From: Salinilacustrithrix flava
Lineage (GTDB): Bacteria; Actinomycetota; Acidimicrobiia; Acidimicrobiales; Salinilacustritrichaceae
DNA length: 64,000 bases
Direction of reading: 5' to 3'
Assembly: GCA_024128875.1 (NCBI GenBank)
Contig: JAMYFF010000003.1
Location: 186,001 to 250,000, forward strand
A model generated the notes under the pieces. That model had not been told where the DNA came from, did no database searches, and saw nothing but the letters and a program-made list of their open reading frames with translations. Positions 41,709 through 50,030 of this stretch are shown here, one piece after another. The position numbers were made by a program, and so were the translations under genes. Numbering within the stretch: the first letter of the stretch is position 1; the number at the start of each line of letters is the position of its first letter.

Positions 41709-43522
41709 CAGGCCCGCACCTCCGGCGCGCCGGCGTCGGGGTCCGAAGCCTCGAGCTCCTCGAGGGCGGCGGCGGCCAGCACCTCGCGGTACCGGGCGTT
41801 GGTGGCCAGCAGCTCGTCGTGGGTGCCGGTGGCCACCACCCGGCCCTCGTCGAGCAGCACCACGCTGTCGGCGAGGGCGATCGTCGCCGAGCGGTGGGCG
41901 ATGACGATGGTCGTGCGGCCCTCCATCACCTCGGCCAGCGCGTCGCGGATCTCGTGCTCCTTGGTGGGGTCGACCGAGCTGGTGGCGTCGTCGAGGATCA
42001 GCACCCGGGGGTCGGCGAGGATCGCCCGCGCGATGGCGATGCGCTGGCGCTGCCCGCCGGACAGGGAGTAGCCGCGCTCGCCGATCACCGAGTCGTAGCC
42101 GTGCTCGAGGGCCTCGATGAACTCGTCGGCACCGGCCAGGCGGGCGGCCGTGCGGATCTGGTCCAGCGAGGCTTCGGGATCGGCGAAGGCGATGTTCGCG
42201 GCGATGGAGTCGGAGAAGAGGAAGGTCTCCTCGAAGACGATGCCCACGGCCCGGCGCAGCTCGGCGACCCGCACGTCGCGGACGTCGACGCCGTCGAGCA
42301 GGACCCGACCGCTGTCCACCTCGTAGAAGCGCGGGATCAGCCGACCGACCGTGGACTTGCCGCAGCCGGTGGCCCCGACGAGCGCCACCGACGTGCCGGC
42401 CTCCACGACCAGGTCGAAGTCGTGCAGCACCGGGATGCTGCCGTCGCCGTAGCTGAACTCGACGTGCTCGAAGCGCACCTCGCCCCGGCCGGGGTGCAGG
42501 GGGCGGGCATCGGGGCGGTCGACGATGACCGGATCGGTGGAGAGCACCTCGGCGACGCGCTGCGCGGCCGCCGAAGCGCGCTGGCCGTTGGCGATGATCA
42601 TGCCGAGCATGCGCAGCGGCCAGATCAGCAGGACGACGTAGAAGTTGAACAGGACGAAGGAGCCGAGCGTGATCTGGTCGTTGATCACCCGGTGCCCGCC
42701 GACGCCGAGCACGGTGATGAGCCCGATGTTGGGGAGCAGCTCGAGGGCCGGCAGGAAGACGGAGCGGATCTTCGAGGCGTTCATCGACTCTCGGTAGACG
42801 TCGTCGGCGGTGCGTCGCAGGCGGTCCCGGACGACGTCCTCGGCGCCGAAGCCCTTGACCACGCGCACGCCGGCGACGGACTCCTCGACCACCGAGGCGA
42901 GCTCGGCGGACTCGCGCTGGATCCCCATCACGGACGGGAACAGCCGGCTGCCGAAGACCTTGGCGACGACGTTGATGAAGGGCAGCGCGGCCAGTGACAG
43001 CACGGCGAGCAGCGGGTCGATGATCAGCAGGATCACCGTCACCCCGAGCACCGTCATGCCGTTGGCGATGGTGAGCGGGATCATCACCACGAAGTTCTGC
43101 AGGTGCTGCAGGTCGATGTTGCCCCGGCTCATCAGCTGACCGGCCTGCACCTCGTCGTGGTAGGCGAAGTGGAGGCGCTGGACGTGTGCGAACAGCCGGT
43201 CGCGCAGGCGCTTCTCGACCAGCCGGGCCTCCCGGAAGGCCAGGTACCGCCGCGACCCGGTGAGCACCGCCGACAGCAGGCCGACGCCGAAGATCGCGAT
43301 CGACCACAGCAGGAGCGAGCCCATGTCGTCGCGCTCGATGCCGTTGTCGATGGCCTGCTGCAGCAGCACGCCGACGCCCACCTTGCTGAACGACCAGAAG
43401 AGCCCGACCACGACACCGGCGATGACCCCAGCTCGTCGTGGACGAAGCGTGTCGGCGATGAGCCGCCAGCCAGCGCGCGTGTTCGTCCCCTCGATGCGAT
43501 CGACCGTATCCGAGATCTTGAC
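41708..43522 (-). CDS. ABC transporter, fused membrane and ATPase domains (subunit 1), start uncertain
   Basis: About 604 residues: membrane domain, then Walker A GATGCGKST, signature LSGGQRQRIAIARA, and Walker B VLILDDATSSVD, in which the catalytic Glu is Asp. One intact and one degenerate site across the pair is the usual picture of a heterodimeric exporter. The coding sense is clear from VKISDTVDRIEGTNTRAGW onward, but no in-frame ATG, GTG or TTG exists between the stop of the flavin reductase gene (43534-43536) and the first membrane helix. I give 43522 as an approximate limit. A non-standard start or a base error are both possible. Confidence 0.85.
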   Translation of the reverse strand, partial: VKISDTVDRIEGTNTRAGWRLIADTLRPRRAGVIAGVVVGLFWSFSKVGVGVLLQQAIDNGIERDDMGSLLLWSIAIFGVGLLSAVLTGSRRYLAFREARLVEKRLRDRLFAHVQRLHFAYHDEVQAGQLMSRGNIDLQHLQNFVVMIPLTIANGMTVLGVTVILLIIDPLLAVLSLAALPFINVVAKVFGSRLFPSVMGIQRESAELASVVEESVAGVRVVKGFGAEDVVRDRLRRTADDVYRESMNASKIRSVFLPALELLPNIGLITVLGVGGHRVINDQITLGSFVLFNFYVVLLIWPLRMLGMIIANGQRASAAAQRVAEVLSTDPVIVDRPDARPLHPGRGEVRFEHVEFSYGDGSIPVLHDFDLVVEAGTSVALVGATGCGKSTVGRLIPRFYEVDSGRVLLDGVDVRDVRVAELRRAVGIVFEETFLFSDSIAANIAFADPEASLDQIRTAARLAGADEFIEALEHGYDSVIGERGYSLSGGQRQRIAIARAILADPRVLILDDATSSVDPTKEHEIRDALAEVMEGRTTIVIAHRSATIALADSVVLLDEGRVVATGTHDELLATNARYREVLAAAALEELEASDPDAGAPEVRA

Positions 43523-43533
43523 CCGGCGGTCAA

Positions 43534-44010
43534 CTACTTCAGGTTGGCGTAGCCACCTCGGAAGAAGACCAGCGGCGAGCCCTCGTTCGCCACGTCGAGG
43601 CCGAGCACCCGGCCCACCACGATCTCGTGGTCGCCGCCGTCGTGGACGTCCTCGACGGCGCAATCGATCCAGGCCAGGACGCCGTCGATGAGCGGGGAGC
43701 CGGACTCGGCCGGCTTCCAGCCGATGCCATCGAACTTGTCGTCGCCGCTGGTGGCGAAGACCCGGCACACGTCCTCCTGGTCGGCGCCGAGGATGTTCAC
43801 CGAGAAGCTGCCCGAGTCGACCATGCGGGCCCAGGAACCGGACGAGCGGTCGACGCAGAAGCCGACGAGCGCGGGGGCCAGCGACAGGGAGAAGAACGAC
43901 CCGACGGCGAGACCGACCGGCTCGTCACCGTCCATGCCTGCGATCACCGTGACGCCCGTCGGGAAGTGCCCGAGCACCTGTCGGTAGGTGGCCTGATCGA
44001 TCGTGCTCAT
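43534..44010 (-). CDS. Flavin reductase family protein
   Basis: A 158-residue FMN-binding split-barrel protein of the HpaC-like family, which supplies reduced flavin to two-component oxygenases or reduces flavins with NAD(P)H. Typical features are HFPTGVTVIAG at 15-25, AVGSFFSLSLAPALVGFCVDRSSGSW, FSVNILGADQEDV and the C-terminal SPLVFFRGGYANL. ATG at 44010. The partner oxygenase is not in the window. It lies just upstream of the ABC exporter genes, possibly co-transcribed. Confidence 0.9.
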   Translation of the reverse strand: MSTIDQATYRQVLGHFPTGVTVIAGMDGDEPVGLAVGSFFSLSLAPALVGFCVDRSSGSWARMVDSGSFSVNILGADQEDVCRVFATSGDDKFDGIGWKPAESGSPLIDGVLAWIDCAVEDVHDGGDHEIVVGRVLGLDVANEGSPLVFFRGGYANLK

Positions 44011-44021
44011 GGCCGGCGACG

Positions 44022-44903
44022 CTAGAGGACGATGGTGAGGCCCTCAGAAGCCGCCAGCACCTCTTCGACGCGCTGGCCGGCCATCGCCCGGGCCTGCTCG
44101 AGGAGGCAGTCGATGAACACGTCGTCGTGGGTCGGGTCGTGGTGGAACAGCGCCACGCGCCGGACGCCGGCCTCGGCTGCGACGTGCACGGCGAACTCGA
44201 AGGTGCAGTGGCCCCAGTCGCGCTTCTTGGCGAACTCCTCGGGCGTGTACTGCGCGTCGTGGATCAGCAGATCGGCGCCGGCGCACAGTTCGAGGACGTC
44301 GTCGGTCACCTCGAGGCTCCCGTCGAGGGGCATCTGGTGATCGGAGATGTAGACGACCGACGCGCCGCCGAGCTCCACCCGGTACCCGTTGGTGACGCTG
44401 GTGTGGGGCACGTCGCGCACCATGACCTTGGCGTCGCCGACCACGAGCTCGGTGTCGCGCACGGTGTGGAAGTTGATGTCGCCGGGCAGGTCGGCGATCC
44501 GGACCGGGAACAGCGGCGGGCAGACGAACTGGTCGAAGCAGTCGCCGAGGGTGCGGATGCCGTCGCGCTCCGGCGGCGGGCCGTAGACCTCGAGGCTCGC
44601 ACCGGGCTGAAGGACGGGGGCGAAGAACGGCAGGCCCTGGATGTGATCCCAGTGCACGTGGGTGACCAGGGCGTGGGCGCGGAAGCTGCCGTCGAGGGGC
44701 AGGAGGTCGCCCCAGTTGCGCAGACCGGTGCCGAGATCGAGGACGATCGGGTCGTGCCCGTGCTCCTCGATGACCGCGCACGACGTGTTGCCGCCGTAGC
44801 GGTGGTTGTCGTCGTGCGGGCACGGGGTCGACCCCCGGACCCCGAAGAACGTGACCTGCACGGTTCTGGCCCCCTGTCGTCCTGGAGGTGGCAGGGTACT
44901 CAT
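44022..44903 (-). CDS. PhnP/RNase Z-like metallo-beta-lactamase-fold hydrolase
   Basis: A 293-residue hydrolase of the cyclic-phosphodiesterase/RNase Z-like branch. FFGVRGSTPCP and YGGNTSC open the fold. The metal motif is THVHWDHIQGLPFF, and DLLIHDAQYTPEE (Asp) and WGHCTFEFAVHVA (His) follow, with VALFHHDPTHDD last. The substrate is unknown. ATG at 44903; a GTG a little downstream (VQVTFFG) is possible. It is divergent from the selenoprotein operon. Confidence 0.9.
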   Translation of the reverse strand: MSTLPPPGRQGARTVQVTFFGVRGSTPCPHDDNHRYGGNTSCAVIEEHGHDPIVLDLGTGLRNWGDLLPLDGSFRAHALVTHVHWDHIQGLPFFAPVLQPGASLEVYGPPPERDGIRTLGDCFDQFVCPPLFPVRIADLPGDINFHTVRDTELVVGDAKVMVRDVPHTSVTNGYRVELGGASVVYISDHQMPLDGSLEVTDDVLELCAGADLLIHDAQYTPEEFAKKRDWGHCTFEFAVHVAAEAGVRRVALFHHDPTHDDVFIDCLLEQARAMAGQRVEEVLAASEGLTIVL

Positions 44904-44963
44904 CGCTCGCGACCCCGCCACAGCGGTGTTGCACCGGTCACACATCCCCACCCAGGAGCCTCC

Positions 44964-45854
44964 ATGGAACCGAACCAGGGCAGCGTCCGCGCCAACGATC
45001 TCGACTTCGCCTTCCTCGAGCTCGGGTCCGGCCCCCTGGCCTTGTGCCTGCACGGCTTCCCCGACACCCCACACGGCTGGCGCCACCAGCTCCCGGTGCT
45101 CGCCGAGGCCGGCTACCGGGCGGTCGCCCCGTGGATGCGCGGCTACGCGCCGACCGGCATCCCGGCCGACGGCTGCTACCAGCAGGGGGCCCTCGCCGCC
45201 GACGCCAACGCCCTGCACGAGGCGCTCGGGGGCGACGGCGATGCCGTGCTCATCGGCCACGACTGGGGGGCCACGGCGGTGTACCCGGCGGTGAACCACG
45301 AGCCGGACCGCTGGAAGGCGATGGTCGCAGCTGCGGTGCCGCACCCGGTGGCGATGGCCGGGATGATCTTCGACTACGACCAGCTGAAGCGGTCGTTCTA
45401 CATGTTCGTGTTCCAGCACCCGCTCGCCGAGGCGATCGTGCAGCAGGACGACCTCGCCTTCATCGACCGGCTCTGGGCGGACTGGTCCCCCGGGCTCGAC
45501 GAGGGCGTCGCGGCGACCGCGGTGCAGCACGTCAAGGACGCCCTGCGCGACCCCGACCACCTCACCGCCGCCCTCGGCTACTACCGGGCGACCCTCGGCG
45601 GCGTCGGGCTCGACGCCCGCTACGACGAGATCCAGGCGGCCGGCGCCGCCCCCGTCGAGATCCCCGCGCTGTACCTGCACGGCGCCGACGACGGCTGCAT
45701 CGGCACCGGCTTCGCCGAGGCCGGCGCGGGCTTCCTCACCCACGAGCGCAGCCGCACCGCCGTCGTCGAGGGCGCCGGCCACTTCCTGCAGCTCGAGCGG
45801 CCCGAACGTGTGAACGCCGAGATCCTCGACTTCCTCGCCGCGGTGGCCCGATGA
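44964..45854 (+). CDS. Alpha/beta hydrolase, epoxide hydrolase/dehalogenase type
   Basis: A 296-residue hydrolase. LCLHGFPDTPHGW is the HGxP oxyanion motif, and LIGHDWGATAVY has an Asp nucleophile in place of Ser, as in epoxide hydrolases and haloalkane dehalogenases. The late GAGHFLQLERPE carries the His. ATG 44964 has AGGAG upstream. It is the first gene of the selenoprotein operon and overlaps the next gene (ATGA), so it probably works on a substrate of that pathway. Confidence 0.9.
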   Translation: MEPNQGSVRANDLDFAFLELGSGPLALCLHGFPDTPHGWRHQLPVLAEAGYRAVAPWMRGYAPTGIPADGCYQQGALAADANALHEALGGDGDAVLIGHDWGATAVYPAVNHEPDRWKAMVAAAVPHPVAMAGMIFDYDQLKRSFYMFVFQHPLAEAIVQQDDLAFIDRLWADWSPGLDEGVAATAVQHVKDALRDPDHLTAALGYYRATLGGVGLDARYDEIQAAGAAPVEIPALYLHGADDGCIGTGFAEAGAGFLTHERSRTAVVEGAGHFLQLERPERVNAEILDFLAAVAR

Positions 45855-47311
45855 CGGAGCGCCCACCCCTGCCGGACGGCTTCGTCGCCGTCGTCAAGCA
45901 GGACTGCCCCACCTGCCAGCTCGTCGAGCCGGTGCTGGTCCAGCTGGCCGACGCCGCCGAGCTGGTGGCCGTCGTGACCCAGGACGACCCGTCGTTCCCG
46001 GACCTGTCCACAGCGAGCTCGGCCCCCGAGCGGACCTTCGACGACGATCTGGCCATCTCGTACCTGTGGGACATCGAGACCGTGCCCACGCTGCTGCGCA
46101 TCGAGGACGGCGAGGAGGTCGAGCGCATCGTCGGCTGGGACCGCCAGCAGTGGCAGGACCTCACCGGCCTCCCCGACCTCGGGCCGGATCTGCCCGACTG
46201 GCGGCCCGGGTGCGGCTCGCTCTCGGTGGACCCCATGCGGGCGGACGAGCTGGCCGGTCGGTTCTCGGCCAGCGGCCTGCGCAGCAGGCGGGTCGAGTTC
46301 GCCGAGCTCGAGGACGACTTCGAGGCCATGTGGGATCGGGGCTGGAGCGACGGCCTGCCGCTCGTGCCGCCGACCGAGGGCCGGGTCGCCCGGATGCTCG
46401 CCGGCACCACGCGGGCCCCCGATGAGGTGGTCGCCGTCGTCCCGCCCGACCTCGTCGAGTGCACGGTCGAGAAGGTGGCGGTGAACGCCGTCATGGCCGG
46501 GTGCCTGCCCGAGCACCTCCCCGTGGTGCTGTCGGCGCTGGAGGCCGCGTGCACGCGCGAGTTCAACATGCACGGCCTGCTGGCCACCACGTTCTTCTCC
46601 GGCCCGATCCTGATCGTGAACGGACCGATCCGCCAGCGCATCGGGATGAACTCGGGCGTCAACGCCCTCGGCCAGGGCAACCGGGCCAACTCGACCATCG
46701 GGCGGGCCCTGCAGCTGGTCGTGCGCAACGTCGGCGGCGGCCTGCCCGGCGGCGTCGACCGGGCCACGCTCGGGTCCCCCGGCAAGCTCGGCTTCTGCTT
46801 CGCCGAGGACGAGGAGGGTTCGCCCTTCACGCCGCTGTCGGTGGACCGGGGCCTGGAGCCGGGCGTCGACGCCGTCACCCTCTTCGCCGGCCACGGGCCG
46901 ACCTCGATCATCGATCAGAAGTCGCGCGAGCCGGAATCCCTCGTCCGCTCGTTCGCCGCGGTGCTGCGCACCAACGCCCACCCGAAGCTGCCGCTGAAGA
47001 TCGATGCGGTGCTCGTGATCAGCCCCGAGCACGGTCGGATCTTCCGCGAGGCCGGGTGGGGCCGGGAGCAGCTGATGGCGCGGCTCGGCGAGCTGCTGCT
47101 GCTGGACTCCGACGAGCTGGTGCAGGGCGCCGGCGGCATCGCCGAGGGCATCCCCGAGGCCTTCGCCGGCATGCAGCTGCCCAAGTTCCGCGAGGGTGGT
47201 CTCCTCGTCTGCCACGCCGGCGGCGGCGCCGGGTTGTTCTCCGCCGTGCTCGGTGGATGGGTGAACGGCGAGGAGGGGTCGGACCCGGTGACGGTGCCGA
47301 TCGGCACGTGA
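45851..47311 (+). CDS. Thioredoxin-domain fusion protein associated with the UGSC selenoprotein
   Basis: A 486-residue protein. Residues 1-100 are a thioredoxin-like domain with the redox motif CPTC (Cys19, Cys22) and a cis-Pro (DIETVPTLLRI). The rest (about 140-486) is a distinct domain beginning DDFEAMWDRGWSDGLPLVPP and containing MNSGVNALGQGNRANSTIGRA and LVCHAGGGAGLFSAVLGGW. I cannot name that domain. Its position directly before the UGSC gene (12-bp gap) suggests the two form an oxidoreductase in which the thioredoxin part recycles the selenoprotein. The reaction is unknown. Confidence 0.85.
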   Translation: MTERPPLPDGFVAVVKQDCPTCQLVEPVLVQLADAAELVAVVTQDDPSFPDLSTASSAPERTFDDDLAISYLWDIETVPTLLRIEDGEEVERIVGWDRQQWQDLTGLPDLGPDLPDWRPGCGSLSVDPMRADELAGRFSASGLRSRRVEFAELEDDFEAMWDRGWSDGLPLVPPTEGRVARMLAGTTRAPDEVVAVVPPDLVECTVEKVAVNAVMAGCLPEHLPVVLSALEAACTREFNMHGLLATTFFSGPILIVNGPIRQRIGMNSGVNALGQGNRANSTIGRALQLVVRNVGGGLPGGVDRATLGSPGKLGFCFAEDEEGSPFTPLSVDRGLEPGVDAVTLFAGHGPTSIIDQKSREPESLVRSFAAVLRTNAHPKLPLKIDAVLVISPEHGRIFREAGWGREQLMARLGELLLLDSDELVQGAGGIAEGIPEAFAGMQLPKFREGGLLVCHAGGGAGLFSAVLGGWVNGEEGSDPVTVPIGT

Positions 47312-47323
47312 GAGGATGCGACC

Positions 47324-47842
47324 ATGACCACGGTCCTGGACCCCACCGGTGAACGCCAGGTCGCCGAGCGCGCCCTGCTCGACCGGCCCTCCTCCATCGA
47401 GGGCAAGGTCGTCGGCCTGCTCGACATCACCAAGCCGCGCGGCGACGTGTTCCTCGACCACCTCGAGCAGGGCTTGCGCCGTCGGGGCGCCGCCGACGTC
47501 GTGCGGTTCGCCAAGCCGACCTACACCAAGCCCGCACCGGTGGACCTGCGCCACGAGATCTCCACCAAGTGCGACCTGGTGATCGAGGCCCTCGCCGACT
47601 GAGGGTCCTGCACGTCGTGCAGTGTGCACGACATCGCTGATCTGGAGCGCCGGGGCGTGCCCGGCGTGTTCATCGCGTCGAGCGAGTTCGTCGACGCCGC
47701 CGCCGCCCAGGCGAAGGCCCTCGGGTTCGACGCTGCCCGCGTCTTCGTCGCCCACCCGATCCAGGACCGCACCGACGACGAGATGCGAGCCCTCGCCGAC
47801 ACCGCCCTCGACGAGATCGTGGCGGCTCTCACGGAAGGCTGA
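47324..47842 (+). CDS. UGSC-family selenoprotein (in-frame TGA read as selenocysteine)
   Basis: Read through the TGA at 47600-47602, the frame gives 172 residues with Sec93 in the motif U-G-S-C-T-S-C, the UGSC signature. The frame continues past the TGA without interruption into conserved-looking sequence (SVHDIADLERRGVPGVFIASS) and ends at 47842. U-x2-C-x2-C also resembles the active site of glycine/sarcosine reductase component B (UGTCTRC) and its following KEIERAGIP. A 7-bp hairpin starts 11 nt after the TGA (47614-47632). ATG 47324 has GAGAGG upstream. A plain annotation would split it into a 92-aa protein and a downstream fragment. The reaction is unknown; a redox step is likely. Confidence 0.88.
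47600..47602 (+). other. Selenocysteine codon (TGA)
   Basis: Codon 93 of the UGSC gene. The sense after recoding is Asp-Sec-Gly-Ser-Cys-Thr-Ser-Cys. Confidence 0.85.
47614..47632 (+). promoter_or_regulatory. Bacterial SECIS-like hairpin
   Basis: GTCGTGC and GCACGAC pair perfectly (7 bp) around the loop AGTGT. The stem begins 11 nt after the TGA, the spacing of the E. coli fdhF element, and the loop contains the G-U pair of bases expected for SelB recognition. Confidence 0.75.
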
Positions 47843-47878
47843 AGCACCATCACGACCGACACCGCACTCCCCGAGACC

Positions 47879-48964
47879 ATGCACGCCGTCGTGCTCACCG
47901 GCCACGGAGGGCTCGACCGCCTCGAGTACCGCGACGACGTCCCCGTGCCCCGACCCGGACCGGGCGAGGTGCTGCTCGAGATCAGCGCGTGCGGCATGAA
48001 CAACACCGACGTGTGGGTCCGGGAGGGTGCCTACGGCCTCGAGGAGGACCCGGGCGCGGTCTCCACCTGGCGCCGGGGCCGGTCCACGCTCGAGTTCCCC
48101 CGCATCCAGGGCACCGACAGCGTGGGCCACATCGTCGAGGTCGGCGACGGCGTCGACGCCGGCCGCATCGGCGAACGGGTCATGGTCGACTTCTCGATCT
48201 ACAACCGCGACGACGACAGCCTCGCCGACATCGACTACATGGGCCACGGCCGCGACGGCGGGTACGCCGAGTACCAGGTGGTCCCGGCCGACCACGCCCA
48301 CGTGGTGGCCAGCGACATCTCCGACGCGGAGCTGGCCACGTTCTGCTGCGCCTACCTCACCGGCGAGCACATGCTCGACCGGGTGCGGCTCGGCGCCGGC
48401 GAGCGGGTCCTCATCACGGGTGCGTCGGGCGGCGTCGGCTCGGGCCTCATCCAGCTGTGCCGGGCCCGGGGCGCCATCCCCTACGCGGTCACCAGCGCCG
48501 GCAAGGCCGACCAGGTCCGAGCCATCGGCGCCGAAGGCGTCGTGCTGCGGGACGAGGGCGACCTGGTCGAGGCGGTCGCCGAGGTCACCGGCGGGCACGA
48601 CATCGACGTCGTGGCCGACCTGGTCGCCGGCGACATGTTCAACGACCTGCTGCGGATCCTGCGGCCCGAAGGCCGCTACACCACGTCGGGCGCCATCGGC
48701 GGTCCCGTGGTGCAGCTCGACCTGCGGACCATGTACCTCAAGCACCTCGAGCTGCACGGCTCCTCCCAGGGCACGCGGGCCGCGTTCGCCCGTCTTGTCG
48801 GCTACATCGAGTCCGGCACCATCCGGCCGCTGCTGGCCAGCACGCACCGGCTGAGCGAGTTCCACGACGCCCAGCGGGCGTTCATGGCCAAGGGCTTCAT
48901 CGGGAACCTGGTCGTGGTCCCCGACGCCAAGTGGGACGCGGTCGGGGCACCCCATGCCCCCTGA
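47879..48964 (+). CDS. Zinc-type medium-chain alcohol dehydrogenase
   Basis: A 361-residue MDR-family oxidoreductase. The catalytic-domain Cys is ISACGMNNTDVW, and the Rossmann fold is VLITGASGGVGSGLIQLCRARG; the late GMFND-like segment and FMAKGFIGNLVVV are typical. There is no structural-zinc Cys cluster. The ATG at 47879 is used, but an upstream in-frame ATC (ITTDTALPET) reads like a normal start and may be the true N-terminus. It lies 36 bp after the UGSC stop and overlaps the next gene, so it belongs to the operon. The substrate is unknown. Confidence 0.88.
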   Translation: MHAVVLTGHGGLDRLEYRDDVPVPRPGPGEVLLEISACGMNNTDVWVREGAYGLEEDPGAVSTWRRGRSTLEFPRIQGTDSVGHIVEVGDGVDAGRIGERVMVDFSIYNRDDDSLADIDYMGHGRDGGYAEYQVVPADHAHVVASDISDAELATFCCAYLTGEHMLDRVRLGAGERVLITGASGGVGSGLIQLCRARGAIPYAVTSAGKADQVRAIGAEGVVLRDEGDLVEAVAEVTGGHDIDVVADLVAGDMFNDLLRILRPEGRYTTSGAIGGPVVQLDLRTMYLKHLELHGSSQGTRAAFARLVGYIESGTIRPLLASTHRLSEFHDAQRAFMAKGFIGNLVVVPDAKWDAVGAPHAP

Positions 48965-50009
48965 GCACCGCCGGGGCATCCGCCTGATCGACACCCACTA
49001 CGGCGGCGACGTCAGCCGCATCGTCGTCGGTGGCGTGACGCACGTGCCCGGCGACACCGTGCTCGCCAAGCGGGAGTGGCTCCAGCGCGACGGCGACGCG
49101 CTGCGACGTCTGCTGCTCGGCTCGCCCTACGGCGAGCCGTCCATGTGCGCCAACGTCATCGTCGACACCACCCTCGAGCACGCGGAAGCGGGCTACGTGA
49201 TCATGGAGGCGATGGGGTACCCGCACTTCTCGGGCTCCAACTCCATCTGCGTGACGACCGCTCTGCTCGAGAGCGGTCACATCCCCTTCGGCCCGCCCGG
49301 TCACCAGACGGTCCACCTCGAAGCACCGGCGGGGCTCATCCGCGCCGAGGTGGAGCACGACGGCCGCCACGTGCACGCCGTGACCCTGGCCTGCGACCCG
49401 TCCTGGGTGGTCGAGCGAGGCCGCACCGCCGATCTGCCCGAGTTCGGCACCGTCACCTACGACGTGGTCTGGTCGGGGTGCTTCTACGCGGTGGTCGACG
49501 CCGGGGCGCAGGGCTTCGCGCTGACCGAGGCGGAGCGGCACGTCCTGCGGGACTTCGGCCTCGAGCTCTGCCTGGTCGCCGGGCCGGAGCTCGATCTCGT
49601 GCACCCCGACTTCGGCGACACCGGCGACCTCTCGTTCGTGAACTTCTCCGGCCCCGTCCTCGACGGCGACGACGGTCCCGAGGCGCGCACGGCCACCTAC
49701 GTCCATCCCGGCGTCGTGTGCCGCTGCCCGACGGGCACCGGCACGGCGGCTCGGCTGGCGCTGCTCGTCGAAGAGGGCGAGATGGACGTGGGCGATCGCC
49801 TCACCACCATCTCCCCCACGGGCAGCCGCATGGGCGGGCGGGTCGACGATCGGATCACGGTCAGCGGGCACCCGGCGACCGCCGCGAGCGTCACGGGCCA
49901 GGCCTTCACCCTCGGCATCACCGACCTGGTGATCAACCTCGACGACGACCTCTCCGAAGCCGAGGGCATCTGGGAGCTGCTGGCCGTCCTCGATCCCGAC
50001 CCCACCTGA
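48954..50009 (+). CDS. Proline racemase superfamily enzyme with altered active site
   Basis: A 351-residue protein of the proline racemase/hydroxyproline epimerase fold (IDTHYGGDVSRIVVGGV, MEAMGYPHFSGSNSIC, TGTGTAARLALL). The two catalytic positions are changed. The first Cys (usually MCGH) is Ser93, and the second (usually PCGTG) is Thr260. That rules out a classical Cys/Cys racemase. Family members with Cys/Thr are dehydratases, and a Ser/Thr pair is unusual. A dehydratase or lyase role in the selenoprotein operon is inference. The ATG overlaps the alcohol dehydrogenase by 11 bp. Confidence 0.85.
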   Translation: MPPEHRRGIRLIDTHYGGDVSRIVVGGVTHVPGDTVLAKREWLQRDGDALRRLLLGSPYGEPSMCANVIVDTTLEHAEAGYVIMEAMGYPHFSGSNSICVTTALLESGHIPFGPPGHQTVHLEAPAGLIRAEVEHDGRHVHAVTLACDPSWVVERGRTADLPEFGTVTYDVVWSGCFYAVVDAGAQGFALTEAERHVLRDFGLELCLVAGPELDLVHPDFGDTGDLSFVNFSGPVLDGDDGPEARTATYVHPGVVCRCPTGTGTAARLALLVEEGEMDVGDRLTTISPTGSRMGGRVDDRITVSGHPATAASVTGQAFTLGITDLVINLDDDLSEAEGIWELLAVLDPDPT

Positions 50010-50030
50010 CCCTGCCGGCTCGGGCTTCCA

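Noticed and set aside
47324..47602. UGSC gene as a pseudogene broken by a nonsense codon
   Set aside because: The stop is TGA in the exact UGSC position, the frame stays intact on both sides, and a SECIS-like hairpin follows at the right distance.
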